Shown: positions 21,550 through 31,967 of the stretch, piece after piece
Numbering within the stretch: the stretch's first letter is position 1
Layout: every line of letters starts with the position of its first letter
Source: Prototheca cutis
Lineage: Eukaryota; Chlorophyta; Trebouxiophyceae; Chlorellales; Chlorellaceae
Assembly (NCBI GenBank): GCA_002897115.2
Contig: BCIH01000005.1
Location: 287,308 to 351,307, forward strand
DNA: 64,000 bases
Reading direction: 5' to 3'
Made by a program: the position numbers and the translations under genes
The notes under the pieces: generated by a model
Databases searched by the model: none
What the model was told of the DNA's origin: nothing
The model's input: only the letters and a program-made list of their open reading frames with translations

Positions 21550-24500
21550 ATGCAGTCCACATCGCCTAGTCGACTGGGTCCCGGGCAGGGCACTGCCGAG
21601 GAGCCACCGCAGAAGCATCGCTCGACACTGCTGCGAGGTCCGCCTCGTGCTCTAATGTCATCTTAATTGGCCCTGTAGATGCTGTGACCCGTCCTGTGGC
21701 GAACCCCGTCCTCATCGACTCGTACTCCACTGTGTTGTGCCTCTCCTCCCACCACCCGCAGTCTGCCCGTTCATCTTGGGCAATGAGTTCTGCGAGCGCC
21801 TGGCATTCTATGGGTGAGTAGCCATGGTGAATGGCAGGGGTCCCATGAGATGTTTTGCAAGTACATGGCCCATTGCTGGGATGAGCCCGCGACGGGGATA
21901 ACTTCGCCGTTGACCATGCGTTGGGAAGGCCTTGGGCCTGCTGCAGAGGGGCCCGCGATCGAAGGCATTCCAGATTGACCCGACGTTTTTAGTATGTCCA
22001 TCATCATACCTGATCCACGCTTTACAGGCTGTCCACCAATCTGGTGCTGTACCTGACGCGGGTGATGGGCCAGGAGAGCGGGCACGCGGCGCTCCAGGTC
22101 AGCCTGTTCTCGGGAACCTGCTACCTCACGCCACTGCTGGGTGCCTGGCTGGCCGACTCCATGTGGGGCCGCTACAAGACCATCATGGTGTTCTCGCTCA
22201 TCTACTTTGTGGTGCGTGGGATTTCGGGGCAGTTGGCCGAGTGCAGGGTCGTTGATGGCATCCCTCATGCCGGTTGTTGCCAGCTCCATGCCCATTGTTA
22301 TCCTGTGTGTGATCGTGGTCCTTATGCCCGTTGTGAACCATGACAGCGAACCTCACGCTCGTTGTTAACCCGTGCGTGGTGATGACGGCGCTCATGTCCA
22401 TTGTTAATGCAACCATGAAACAGCAGTCCTCATGCCCATTGGTATATGCACACACTGTATCAGCCTCACCACCGCGCCGCATGTCATTCACACGCTTGGC
22501 ACACTCAAACCCCTTCCCAGGGCATGGTCATGCTGGCGATCACCGCGCTGGTGCCCTCGCTGACGCCGCCGCCAGACCTGTATCCGACGGCATTCCAGAA
22601 CGCCGCGCTGTACACCTCGCTCTACGTCGTGGCACTAGGCACAGGCGGCATCAAGCCTAACGTGGCAGCCTTCGGCGCGGATCAATTTGACATGGCCGAC
22701 CCACAGGTGCGGCTGGTGTTGATGTTTGATGATGCAGAGGGGTAGCGTATTGTACATGCTGAATGGCCCTGGATTCCTGGGACAGGCTGACTGGTCCTGT
22801 AGGGTAGATCTTTGTGTGGACAGGAACAGTAACCCTTGATGACTGCAGTGGTCAAGGGTGCAGCCACACTGCCGAGCCCAGCTTCACCCCGGTCGCCGCT
22901 TCAAGTGCCAAAGAACTTTCCCTCTTCGTGCAGGACCGGAAGGAGAAGACCTCTTTCTTCAACTGGTTCTACTTCTTCGTCAACATCGGGTCTCTCATCG
23001 CTGTCACAGGCACGCATGAATTGAGGGTTTTTTTTTTGGGGGGGGGGGGGGGGCTGCTGCAGGTGTTTGATGACTTGGCCAGGATGCAGGTCCGCGAGAG
23101 TCGTGCCATGAAAACGTGTAGCCTTGTCACCTGCCACATGGTCTGTTGTGCATCATTGGCGATACAAACCCCCCACCTGAAACCTTCCTTCAAACCACGT
23201 GCAGTGATTGTCTGGGTCCAGGAGAATGTGAGCTGGGGCGTGGGCTTTGCAATCCCTGCGGCCTGCATGGGCCTTGCCGTTCTCACTTTCCTCGCCGGCA
23301 GCCCGCAGTACACGCACGTTGACCCCACGGAAAGGTATGTGTTTGTGTTTCGGGGTGGCCATGCGCATGTGTGTGTGTTGTCTCGTTTGGGGGTGTAAAC
23401 GGAGCATCTCGGGGTGGTCGTCTGTGACGAGCCTTCTGGTGGGGGTGAGCTCCCTGTGGCCATGGACCGTTGCCGACTGGGCGTGTCTGACTTCTATCAA
23501 AGCCACTGTCATAAAAACAATGCACACCCCACAGTCCCATCACCCGCGTCATCAACGTGGTGGTGTGTGCCTGGAAAGAGCGGCGCCTGGCATCTCTCAC
23601 CGATCAGGCCAATGGCAGGGCCTCTGATCTCCTGGTGTGACTTCATGGGCGGATGGGCTGTTTTTTATGGATGTCGATGAGCATTTCATCGGCAAGCACT
23701 CACCCGGCCGCTCACCTGCTGAACCAACTCTTCTTCTCCACTCCGCCCTGCAGGAGAATGGCGACGATCTGAGCACAGCGCTGCTGCTGTCTGGCTCCGG
23801 ATCCAAGGCCGGTGGCCCTGGTGAGTCAGGCTCGTCGGCTGCCGGCGGCACCATGCACCCCGTGCCGTCGTTTGCTTGGCTGGATGCCGCCACCGCAGCC
23901 CGGGCGACGCCCGGCGGCGCGTCGCGTTTCACGGCGCAGCAGGTCGAGGAGGTCAAGTTGGTGCTGCGCATGCTGCCCATCTTTTTCACAACCATCCTCT
24001 ACTGGACCGTCTACAACCAGGTGCGGGCTTGGTCGACGGTGGTGATGGTGGTAGTGAGGGGAGATTGGGGGGCAGTTGGGGCAAGGAATCTCTCGACTGC
24101 TTTCTTTCTCTCACTCGCATCTTTTACGACTTTTTTCCCTGACACCCCCCCCCCCCCCCAAAAAAAAAATGCAGATGGGGTCGTTCTTTGTGGTCCAGGG
24201 CGCGTACATGCGGCGGGTGATGGCGCTGCCTTGGGGCGGGACCTTCCGCATCCCCGCTGCGTCGCTGGCGCTGGTCAACACGCTGGGCGTCGTGCTGCTG
24301 ATCCCGCTGTACGACCGCGTGCTCATTCCCCTGCTACGCCGCATCGGCGCGCCCATGACCCTGCTCAAGCGCATCGGCTGGGGGCTGTTTGTCGCCGCGC
24401 TGGCCATGGTTGCGTCCGCTGGCCTGGAGTCCAAGCGCCTGGGCATGGCCAGGGACGGTGACTTTGTCCCGGGGACAAACAGCCACGGCCGCGCCGTCAA

Positions 24501-25544
24501 CCTGGACGTCTGGTGGCAAGCACCCCAGTACTTGCTCGTCGGACTCAGCGAGGTGGGTAGTTGGGAGGTTGAGGTGTTTGGGACTTTCTTGAGAAGGGGG
24601 GCTGATTATTAGTCAGGGACCTGTGCATGTGACTTGCTGGTTGACTGCTGGATTGATCGGTTCAATCAACCAACGCACTGCGCAGGTGTTCACTTCCATC
24701 GGGCAGCTAGAGTTTTTCTATGACCAGGCGCCAGATGTCATGCGTTCCTGCTCCATGGCCATGCAGGTGCGCTGCCTGAAGGTTTTTTTCCCTTTTTGTG
24801 TGGGTGGGTGAGTGGGGGGGGGGGGATGGGGGGGGCGCCCCCCGCGGCGGGGTCATTGGCAAAGACAGCAGTGTCCCATTCGAGCACAAACACAGCCCCG
24901 CAACTCCATATCCATCCCACTGCAGCTGCTGAGCGTGTGTGTCGGGTCATATCTCTCGGGCGTCATCATCTACGTTGTGGACCTGGCCACCCGAAGCCTC
25001 GGTATGCACGTCCCTGCTTTGTATGGGATGTCTAGGGCTCTGTTCCATCGTACGGTTGGTCTGGCCGATCGGGCATGAGGCGGTGCACGTTCAGAAGAAT
25101 GCGCTGCCCCGACGCGTGCCGCCGTCGAAGCATCCATTACATGATCCTCAAAACAACCAACACACAGATCCCAATGGCTACGGCTGGCTGCCAAAGGACT
25201 TGAACAAGGGCCGGCTGGACCTGTACCTGCTGTGCCTGGCCGTGCTCATGCTGGTCAACTGCGCGGCCTTCTGGTACGTCGCGTCGGGCTACGAGTACAA
25301 GGCGGTGCAGCACCAGCCGCGCGTAACGGTGCGAGACCGGCGGCGCGCAGGCCCCGGGGCGCTGCCCCCGCCCGCCCGGGGGCCGCCCACGGCGCCGCTG
25401 GGCGCCCGCGGCGTCTCGGGCGCGCATGCGGCGGCAGCCGCCACCGCGCAGCGCATGCCGCGCGAGTCGCCGGGGCCGGCATTGTACGGCCGGTCCGTCA
25501 CATTCATGCCTCCCTCCCCCGTCATGCCGGCCGTGCGCCGGTGA
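21550..25544 (+). CDS. NPF/POT family proton-coupled peptide or nitrate transporter
   Basis: About ten exons encode roughly 680 residues. Exon 1 (ATG 21550) is MQSTSPSRLGPGQGTAEEPP plus QKHRSTLLR, and its phase joins perfectly to VCPFILGNEFCERLAFYG, where ExxER (NEFCER) is the proton-coupling motif of the family. Next come LSTNLVLYLTRVMGQESGHA, TPLLGAWLADSMWGRYKTI (loop 2-3 signature) and YVVALGTGGIKPNVAAFGAD with FDMADPQ, the PTR2 signature. FFNWFYFFVNIGSLIAVT, QENVSWGVGFAIPAACMGLA, LVLRMLPIFFTTILYWTVYN and PQYLLVGLSE give further membrane helices, and VFTSIGQLEFFYDQAPDVMR matches the conserved loop before helix 10. The C-terminus is a long Pro/Ala/Arg-rich tail (25330-25540) beyond the last helix. 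NPF members import nitrate, di/tripeptides or hormones across the plasma membrane; the substrate cannot be told from sequence. An intron at about 23015-23200 has a T8/G16 run. Confidence 0.93.
23029..23054. repeat. T8-G16 homopolymer run in transporter intron
   Basis: A run of T followed by about 16 G lies in the intron after GSLIAVT of the NPF gene. Similar pure G or C runs occur in other introns of this window (29941-29980, 40457-40478, 41477-41505, 62130-62150). Confidence 0.9.
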
Positions 25545-25908
25545 GCAGGTGCTGTTGAGTGAGGACTCTCGAGGACCGCCGCCGGTGCCTGCGCGCGGCA
25601 TGTGCAGCGGTGGGCGACCAGGCACGAGCCCCGGTGCTGGGGAATACCCCCATCTTTGATGGCAATCTGTCGCTGCCCTGACAGTGCACCCTCCTCGCAC
25701 GTGGCTCCTTTTCCATCTTTGCAACAACTCAAATGCCGAGGCGAAAACATTGCAGTGTACATGTGTGTCGAGAGCGTCCGCGGTTTTTGAGCGGTTGTTC
25801 ATGGAAAGGGGCTGGGTGGGAAGAAGCGTTGAGGCAACCAGTTCAGTGGATGGAGGGCAGCACCAGCAGCAGTGGCCCTGTCGACCCTGCTCCCCCATCC
25901 CCCTTTAG
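25545..25908. other. Convergent 3' spacer, NPF / FAM192A
   Basis: About 360 bases between converging stop codons, expected to hold both 3' UTRs. No gene or structured element was recognised. Confidence 0.4.
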
Positions 25909-27066
25909 TCAGTCAGAATCACTGGAGTAGGCTCCCAGGAGACCGCCTAGAACATCGGCAGGCTGCTTTTGTTGTCCTTCATCTTGTTGCTGTGCACTGC
26001 TCCCTGGCCCAACGGTCTGATTGGCGTCCGACGCAGCCGTCAACTCGGGCTCGTCGGAACCAGGCCGGGACCCACCATTCTCATCATTCTTGGGTTTCAC
26101 CAGCGCCCGGACGGCCAGCCTCGGTCGCCGTTTGCATGCCACGTGTGCTGGTGCTGACGTCGTCACAGCCTGAGGTTGCGGCCCAGCAGGCGCCGCCTCC
26201 CGCTCCCGCCGTGCCTCCTGCTCCTCCCGCATGCGCCGGTACGTCTCGGCTTCAAAAACCTCCTCCGCCGCCAGCTTGCGCCGCTTGGAGACCTCCTCCT
26301 CGGCGAGCGAGTCGAGGAATTCCAGTTCGTCCTCGTCCAACGGCCGGTTCTTGCCCTGTTCGGTAGTGGTGTGTGTTTTTTGGAAAGGGGAGAGTCTGAG
26401 CTGGTTGGGTTGTCCCCATGGGTTCAATAACTCCATCCCCTACCCCAGGCCCCCAGAAAAACCAAACAAGGGACCGTCCCCATTGCGCCAACGCACGATT
26501 TTCATCTGCTTCCATGTGTCTTTGAACTTTTGATCTTTGGCTTCCTTGGCTTCCTGGAGAATCTCCGCCAGCGGCCTGGACGGGCCTGTGTCCTCGGGAG
26601 TCGCCCGCTTGTGCGCCGCATCCTCAAAATCTTGCAGCTACAGGGCCGGGGGAGGATGGGGGTTGGGTGCGGCAGGGTCAAGGCCATGAACGTTGTCACG
26701 GCGCCGACAATCACCCATGCACTCCTGAGAACAGCATATCTCCAGGCAAACCCCGCCACACACACCTCTGTTTCTGTCACAAACTGTCGGTTGTCTCCAA
26801 ACAAGGCTTTGAAGGCCTGGGCCCTGGCATCAACTTCAGCCTTCCTGGTCTCCGTGGGGAAGACCGAGCTGGCATCCCTGCCTACGATGTCCTCACGAGC
26901 AAACACCTGCTCTTCCCTGCATGTATCATGGTGACGTGTGCATGGGTGTCCAGGGACTGCACAGCACAGCCCGAGATGACGCACGCACAGCGATCGAAGA
27001 TCCCGCGACACATCTCGCCACCCACCGCTCGATGCGAACGAGCTCCACCCTTTTCGTGCTGTCCAT
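25909..27066 (-). CDS. FAM192A/PIP30 (NIP30 domain) family protein
   Basis: Four exons give about 270 residues. Exon 1 (ATG 27066) is MDSTKRVELVRIE and joins in exact phase, through the acceptor ACATGCAG, to EEQVFAREDIVGRDASSVFP and KAEVDARAQAFKALFGDNRQ. The next exon (about 26640-26500) reads SRPLAEILQEAKEAKDQKFK with DTWKQMK. The last (from about 26355) reads KNRPLDEDELEFLDSLAEEE, RKLAAEEVFEAETYRRMREE, a low-complexity Gln/Pro stretch, and the C-terminus GGLLGAYSSDSD. In animal FAM192A/PIP30 the same order occurs: an LYERLQEQKDRK helix, then RGLDEDETNFLDE, then an LPGLGAYSGSSDSE tail. The human protein is a nuclear partner of the proteasome activator PA28-gamma. The partner in an alga is unknown. 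The acidic Ser tail resembles a CK2 site. Confidence 0.8.
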
Positions 27067-27579
27067 AGGCAGAATTGAACACTCCTCCTCACATGTTGAT
27101 GATGTGAATGAAATTAAAACATGCAATGCTGCATTGCATCCAGTACTCGGGGTTATCGCGTCTCGTTCGTCCGCTTCCCAATGTTTCGGCGGTAAAAAGT
27201 TTGGTTGCCGTGTGGTTGCCACCCACTCGCGTTCACCCGATCCTTGCGAAAGGCCTGTTCATGTCCTCCAGGTTCGATCAACCGCGGTTTCCAGCAGTCG
27301 CACCGGATGCTCTTCTCTGCTCACAGAAGTGGTGTCCGATTCCACCTTCCACTCAGGTCAAGGGAGAACCGTGGCATATGGTCTGTCACCGAATTCTAAG
27401 GACATTGCTTTTTCAGAACCCCCCCTTGTCTTGTTTCGAGCGAAAAATTCTACACCATTCTTATGGGTATACCAACTGTTCAACAAGCGCCAGTTCCAGC
27501 AGGCATCGCCAGGCTGTGTGCCCAGCTGCAGCCCGTGGGAGCTTGGCGACGTGGAGCCGGGGCGTCAGGTCTGCTGTGC
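27067..27579. other. Spacer between FAM192A-like and hinge-protein genes
   Basis: About 510 bases between two minus-strand genes, expected to contain the FAM192A-like promoter and the hinge-protein 3' UTR. A plus-strand frame stays open for much of it but carries no recognisable motif. Confidence 0.4.
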
Positions 27580-28076
27580 TCATTTCAGCTTGTCCATTAG
27601 CCGCTCAGACACGCACTTGTCCACGCACCTCCAGTAGTCAAAGTACTGCAGTGATGGGAGTGGGGGGATGGGGTTGGCACAAGCCAACTCCCACAGAAAC
27701 TGCGCCGGCATGTTCTGCGTGTGGGGGGTGGAGCATAAGCAGCGGCCTGACCGATCCTGAACTGACACCCACAGCCATGAGGGCGGCACCCTCACCTGGC
27801 CCGTGCAGTGCGCCTCGCCGGTGGTGTCCTCTTCGATTCTCTTCGCGCAGGCCTGCAGGCAGCGAACAGCGTGCAGGGGAGACCGACGGTTTGTCATGGC
27901 CAGTGCCCAGTCTTACACCCAGCGACCATGACCGAGCCCCACCCAATCCAGGATCCTGGAAAAAAGCCTCTTGCAGTTCAGGAAGAGCATACCTCATATG
28001 CCAGCCAGGCCTTGACGCATCGCGGCTTGCAGCGCTCCTCCAGCTCGGGCTTGGGGCACACGACCTCGTCCGCCAT
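27580..28076 (-). CDS. Cytochrome bc1 complex hinge protein (QCR6/UQCRH)
   Basis: Three exons encode about 68 residues, the normal size of the plant-type hinge subunit, which lies on the intermembrane-space face of complex III next to cytochrome c1. Exon 1 (ATG 28076) is MADEVVCPKPELEERCKPRC plus VKAWLAYE, cut at GTATGC. Exon 2 (about 27858-27802) is ACAKRIEEDTTGEAHCTGQ. Exon 3 (about 27643-27580) is YFDYWRCVDKCVSERLMDKL K. The paired Cys of CKPRC...CAKRI and CTGQ...CVDKC form the two-disulfide hairpin of the family, and CTGQYFDYW.CVDKC is its signature. It stands divergently from RPN5 with about 400 bases between start codons. Confidence 0.96.
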
Positions 28077-28473
28077 CTCTACCAAGACCCGAACGCGCTT
28101 GCAGTAGCTGCGTCTGGAGAAGGTCCGATTGTGCTCAAATGCACCAAAGCAGCACAGCAGGGGCAGGGTGCCCCACCTGAACACACCTCATGACACATGT
28201 CGCTCCACATGGCCTGGAGGGTACTGCCACTCCCGGGCAGGTACCGGGTTTTTTTCGGGGAGGACCCAAAAATCCCCCTTCTCAGCGGGGGTGTGGGTCC
28301 TGGACGGGGGGACACGGCCGGGCGCCGGGCTGGCCGTCGGTGAGCAGGGAAATACGCAGGATCATAACATTCATCTTCTACATCACGAATGCAGTTTGAT
28401 TCGTGGAGGCAAGAAGCGCTGAAAACGGAGCTTGGTCGCCAGGGGATCACTTTGGCTGGGTGATCTCGGCGAG
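28077..28473. promoter_or_regulatory. Divergent promoter region, hinge protein / RPN5
   Basis: 397 bases between two divergent start codons; both promoters must lie here. No specific motif could be assigned. Confidence 0.45.
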
Positions 28474-29943
28474 ATGGGAGCCTCGCCTGGCAACGAGGGC
28501 GGCATGGAGGTGGATGCCACCGCACCCGCGGCATCAACATCGAAGAACCCGCAGATCGACCAGGCCAAGGTGGAGGAGGGCATTGCGAACGCCAAGGCCC
28601 AGGCAGCTGGAGGTGCCAGGCAGGAGGCCATCCAGGCCCTTCTCAGCATCGAGCAGAAGGGACGTCTGGCGGAGGACATCACCAGCACCCAAAGAGCGTG
28701 CACCGCAATCCTGGAGGTGCGGTGTAGGACGTGGCAGTGCGGTGCTGACCAAACCGGAGTGGGTGGAGCAGCAGGACAGCGGCCACTGTGACTGGGGGTA
28801 TCTGCACAGCCACAACTGGGGCTCCTTTCCAGGCTGACAGGCCTCAAGCTCTGACGCCTCATACCTGCAGATCTTGCATGATGCACGGGACTGGGCAGGC
28901 CTGCAGGAGATGCTGCTGGTGATCAGCAAGCGCCGGAGCCAGCTGCGCCAAGTGATCGCCGCCTCGGTCCGGCAGGCCATGGGCTACCTGGATGACGGGC
29001 TCGATGCCGAGACCAGGACTGCCATGATCAAGGCACTGCTGGACCTCACGGAGGGCAAGGTGTGCAGTTATGTGTGGTAATGTGGGGTGTGGGGGTCTGT
29101 TCCTGAGACAGCATCCATCATTCAATGACCGTGAGGTCCCGGGGACTGGGGGCCAGCAGATGAACAAGGGACGATGACTGCTCATTCTTTGCGTCCCATG
29201 CAACCCCCCTGTCCCACGCCCTCCCCAAAACATAAAATAATGGAACAGATGTATGTGGAGATCGAGCGTGCTCGCCTGACGCGGCGACTGGCGCGTATGA
29301 AGGAGGACGCCGGCGATGTTGCCGGTGCAGCCGATATCCTCCAGGAGGTTGCCGTGGTGAGTCATCCATTGATTGGGTTGGTGTTGGGGAGTTTGGGGGA
29401 GCTGGCATGTATATCATGGTCATGGCATGACGGTTTTCCCGGCGTCATCCTTCCCGTGGAGACGCATGCCTGATTGCCTGCCCATTGAGAGGCGTCGCCT
29501 CAACCCTGAACCCCAAGCGCACGCTTTACAGGAGACATTTGGCACGATGGCCAAGGCGGAGAAGATTGCTTATATTTTGGAGCAAGTCCGGCTCTGCCTG
29601 GATAAGAAGGACTTTGTGCGGGCGCAGGTGGGCTGGAGTGGGGGACCCGTCGGGGGTTGTCTGTTGTATAGAGAGCTGCCGTGTGTGTTCATTCCGTGTA
29701 TTATTTCCCGGGGGTTTCTTTGTGCGCGTTGCGTGCTTGTGTTGCACAGGCCGGTGAGTTGACCGGCACATCCCTTTTCTCAATAGATCCTGTCCAAGAA
29801 GGTATCGCCCCGGACATTTGTGGTGCGGAAGGGAATCAAGCGCGGCGAGGGGACGGGCGAGATTGGCATCGAGGGCACCGTGATCGAGCCCTGCGAACCG
29901 GTAAGGGCACGATTATTTTTTCCTGTTTTGGGGGTTGGGGGNN

Positions 29944-29980
<37 letters not shown>

Positions 29981-31549
29981 CGCGCGNGCNNGCNTGGGAN
30001 GTCACCCGAGAGGGAGCNNANGCAGATATGNCNTGNANTGNNAAATGGGCCATGCCACAAGAATTGGCAGTTTCCGTGAGCTGCCGGTGAGCGGCTGCTC
30101 ACACGGGAGTGTGACCCCCAATCCACCCGCACCCGCACACATCTGCAGGGAACGCCCTCGTTGGAGGAACTGAAGAAAAAGTACTACGAGCTGATGATCC
30201 GGTACCACGCGCATGAACGCGAGCACCTGGAGATTTGCCGGGCGTACAGGGCCATCTACGAGGAGGGAGACCCCGAGGTGAGCTCGTTTGTTTTGGCTTT
30301 GTCTGGTGGGGTCGGTTGACTGGGTGGAGCCGTGTTGGTGGAGCCAAGATGACTTGCGGGAGCTGGGAGCTTGCGATGGCGACAGTTCCGGCTTGCAGCT
30401 CCCAGGCTCAGGTCGTCGCCTGCCCAAACACACGCATGCAGACTCTGAAGAAGATTTGCTGGTACGCCGTACTGTCACCTCGGGACTCGGACCAGCAGAC
30501 GCTGCTGGCAAACACTGCGGTGCGACAGTGGTGTTGGTGGCGGTGTTGTGTGTGGGGGGTTACTGGATGCTGTCGTAGGTTTCCTGCCACCTTCCATGGT
30601 AAGCAGCACGCCAGGCTGGCCAGGTGGGGGGTGGGTGGGTTTCTTACTTTCTGCTGACCGACAACGCCTCCATGCAGGCGGAGCCCGAGCTGGACAAGCT
30701 TCCAGAGTACAAGAGCTTGCTGGCAAAGTTCCAGACCCGGGAGGTGAGCTCGTGTACCCGTCTGGATGGTGTTTGGGGGGATGGGGGGGATTTTGGCTGT
30801 ATGCGGTCGGGTACGAGCCTGGACCAGGGGGCCGGCCCAGGACTGGAATGACGCGCGCTGCGAGTGTCCGAAACCCCTCCAACACATGGGCCGTCCCTGC
30901 TCCCGCTGCGATGCGCCTGCAGATCCTGTGGTGGCAAGCGTTCTCCTCGGATTTCCAGGCGGAGGTGGATGCCCAGACGAGCATCTTTGGCGGCGCGCAG
31001 GGCGCTGATGTCCGCAAAGGTATGTCGTCTCTGTGCTACTACAGGGTCTGTTTGGGGTGGGAGGGGGTGTCAGCGTTTGTGCCATGACGTCGCTGGCTGT
31101 CATGGGTTTCCTTCACCGCCCCAATGAAGAAGCTGTCTTGGAGTGCATGTGCATGTTCATGTGCACAGTACTGCAACAGAAAACAAAAACAAATAATCAC
31201 AGATCTGAAGCTGCGTGTGGTGGAGCACAATCTGGATGTGATCGCCGGGTACTATGCTCGGATCACGTTGGCGCGTCTGGCGCAGCTGCTGGCGCTGACC
31301 GAGGACGAAGCGGAGCGCCAGCTGTCCGACATGGTCGTGGGCGGGAAGCTTCGGGCCAAGCTGGACCGTCCCGCGGGGACAGTGGCGTTTTTCGACAGTG
31401 CGACTGGCCGGAATGCGAGCGCGGCGGGGGCTGCTGCGCTGGCGGGCTGGGCCGACGGCATCGCGCGCCTGCTGGAGACGGTGGAGAAGACGTGCCAGAA
31501 GATCCAAAAGGAAAGCATGGTGCACCGCGTGCCCATCGGCGCTGCATGA
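28474..31549 (+). CDS. RPN5: 26S proteasome non-ATPase regulatory subunit RPN5 (PSMD12)
   Basis: About ten exons encode roughly 450 residues of this PCI-domain scaffold subunit of the 19S lid. Exon 1 starts [20 protein letters not shown] and ends [19 protein letters not shown]. It is followed by [91 protein letters not shown], and [13 protein letters not shown], all typical of the TPR-like helical arm. Then come [56 protein letters not shown] and the PCI winged helix with [20 protein letters not shown] and [20 protein letters not shown]. It ends [24 protein letters not shown]. The start at 28474 is chosen because ATG is followed directly by the conserved acidic N-terminus. After [13 protein letters not shown] there is an insert rich in Gly/Glu ([20 protein letters not shown]), longer than in yeast. 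The intron after it contains a G/N run at 29941-30045. Confidence 0.95.
29941..30045. repeat. Poly-G run with ambiguous bases in RPN5 intron
   Basis: About 40 consecutive G (two Ns at the start) followed by a stretch in which many bases are N. It lies inside an RPN5 intron, so the gene model is not affected. The Ns probably reflect sequencing failure at a G-rich structure. Confidence 0.9.
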
Positions 31550-31967
31550 ATCAAGCGTGGCTGCCAAGTGTGGCTGCCGTCATGGACACCGCGTCCCTTT
31601 CGTGCAACGGCCAGCTGGGTCAGTCACAGCGAGATTATTTGGGGTGTTGAGAAGGAGTAGGCATTTTTTGAGAGAGGCTGTGCGTGTGCTTGCGTGGGAG
31701 GGCCTGGGCGGGGGGAGGGGGGACCAGGAGAATGAGAGCCTAGGGTTCGACGGCATCTCTGGCCTTCCGTGCGGGGGCTCAGCGGGGGCTCGGTCCCCAC
31801 GATCAAATCAGGACGGCATCCGGCGTCGCATTGGATGGAGCCATCTAATAGGAAATCATCCATCCCGATACTTACCGGCCTTGTTTTGGACCAAGACGGA
31901 CCCGACACGCTCTCTGGAAGTCATTGGGAAGGCCTTTCTAAGTGTCGCACCCGCCGCACATGTCGGC
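31550..31967. other. Spacer between RPN5 and DRC4-like gene
   Basis: About 420 bases between two plus-strand genes. It should hold the RPN5 3' UTR and the promoter of the downstream gene. No element was recognised. Confidence 0.4.
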
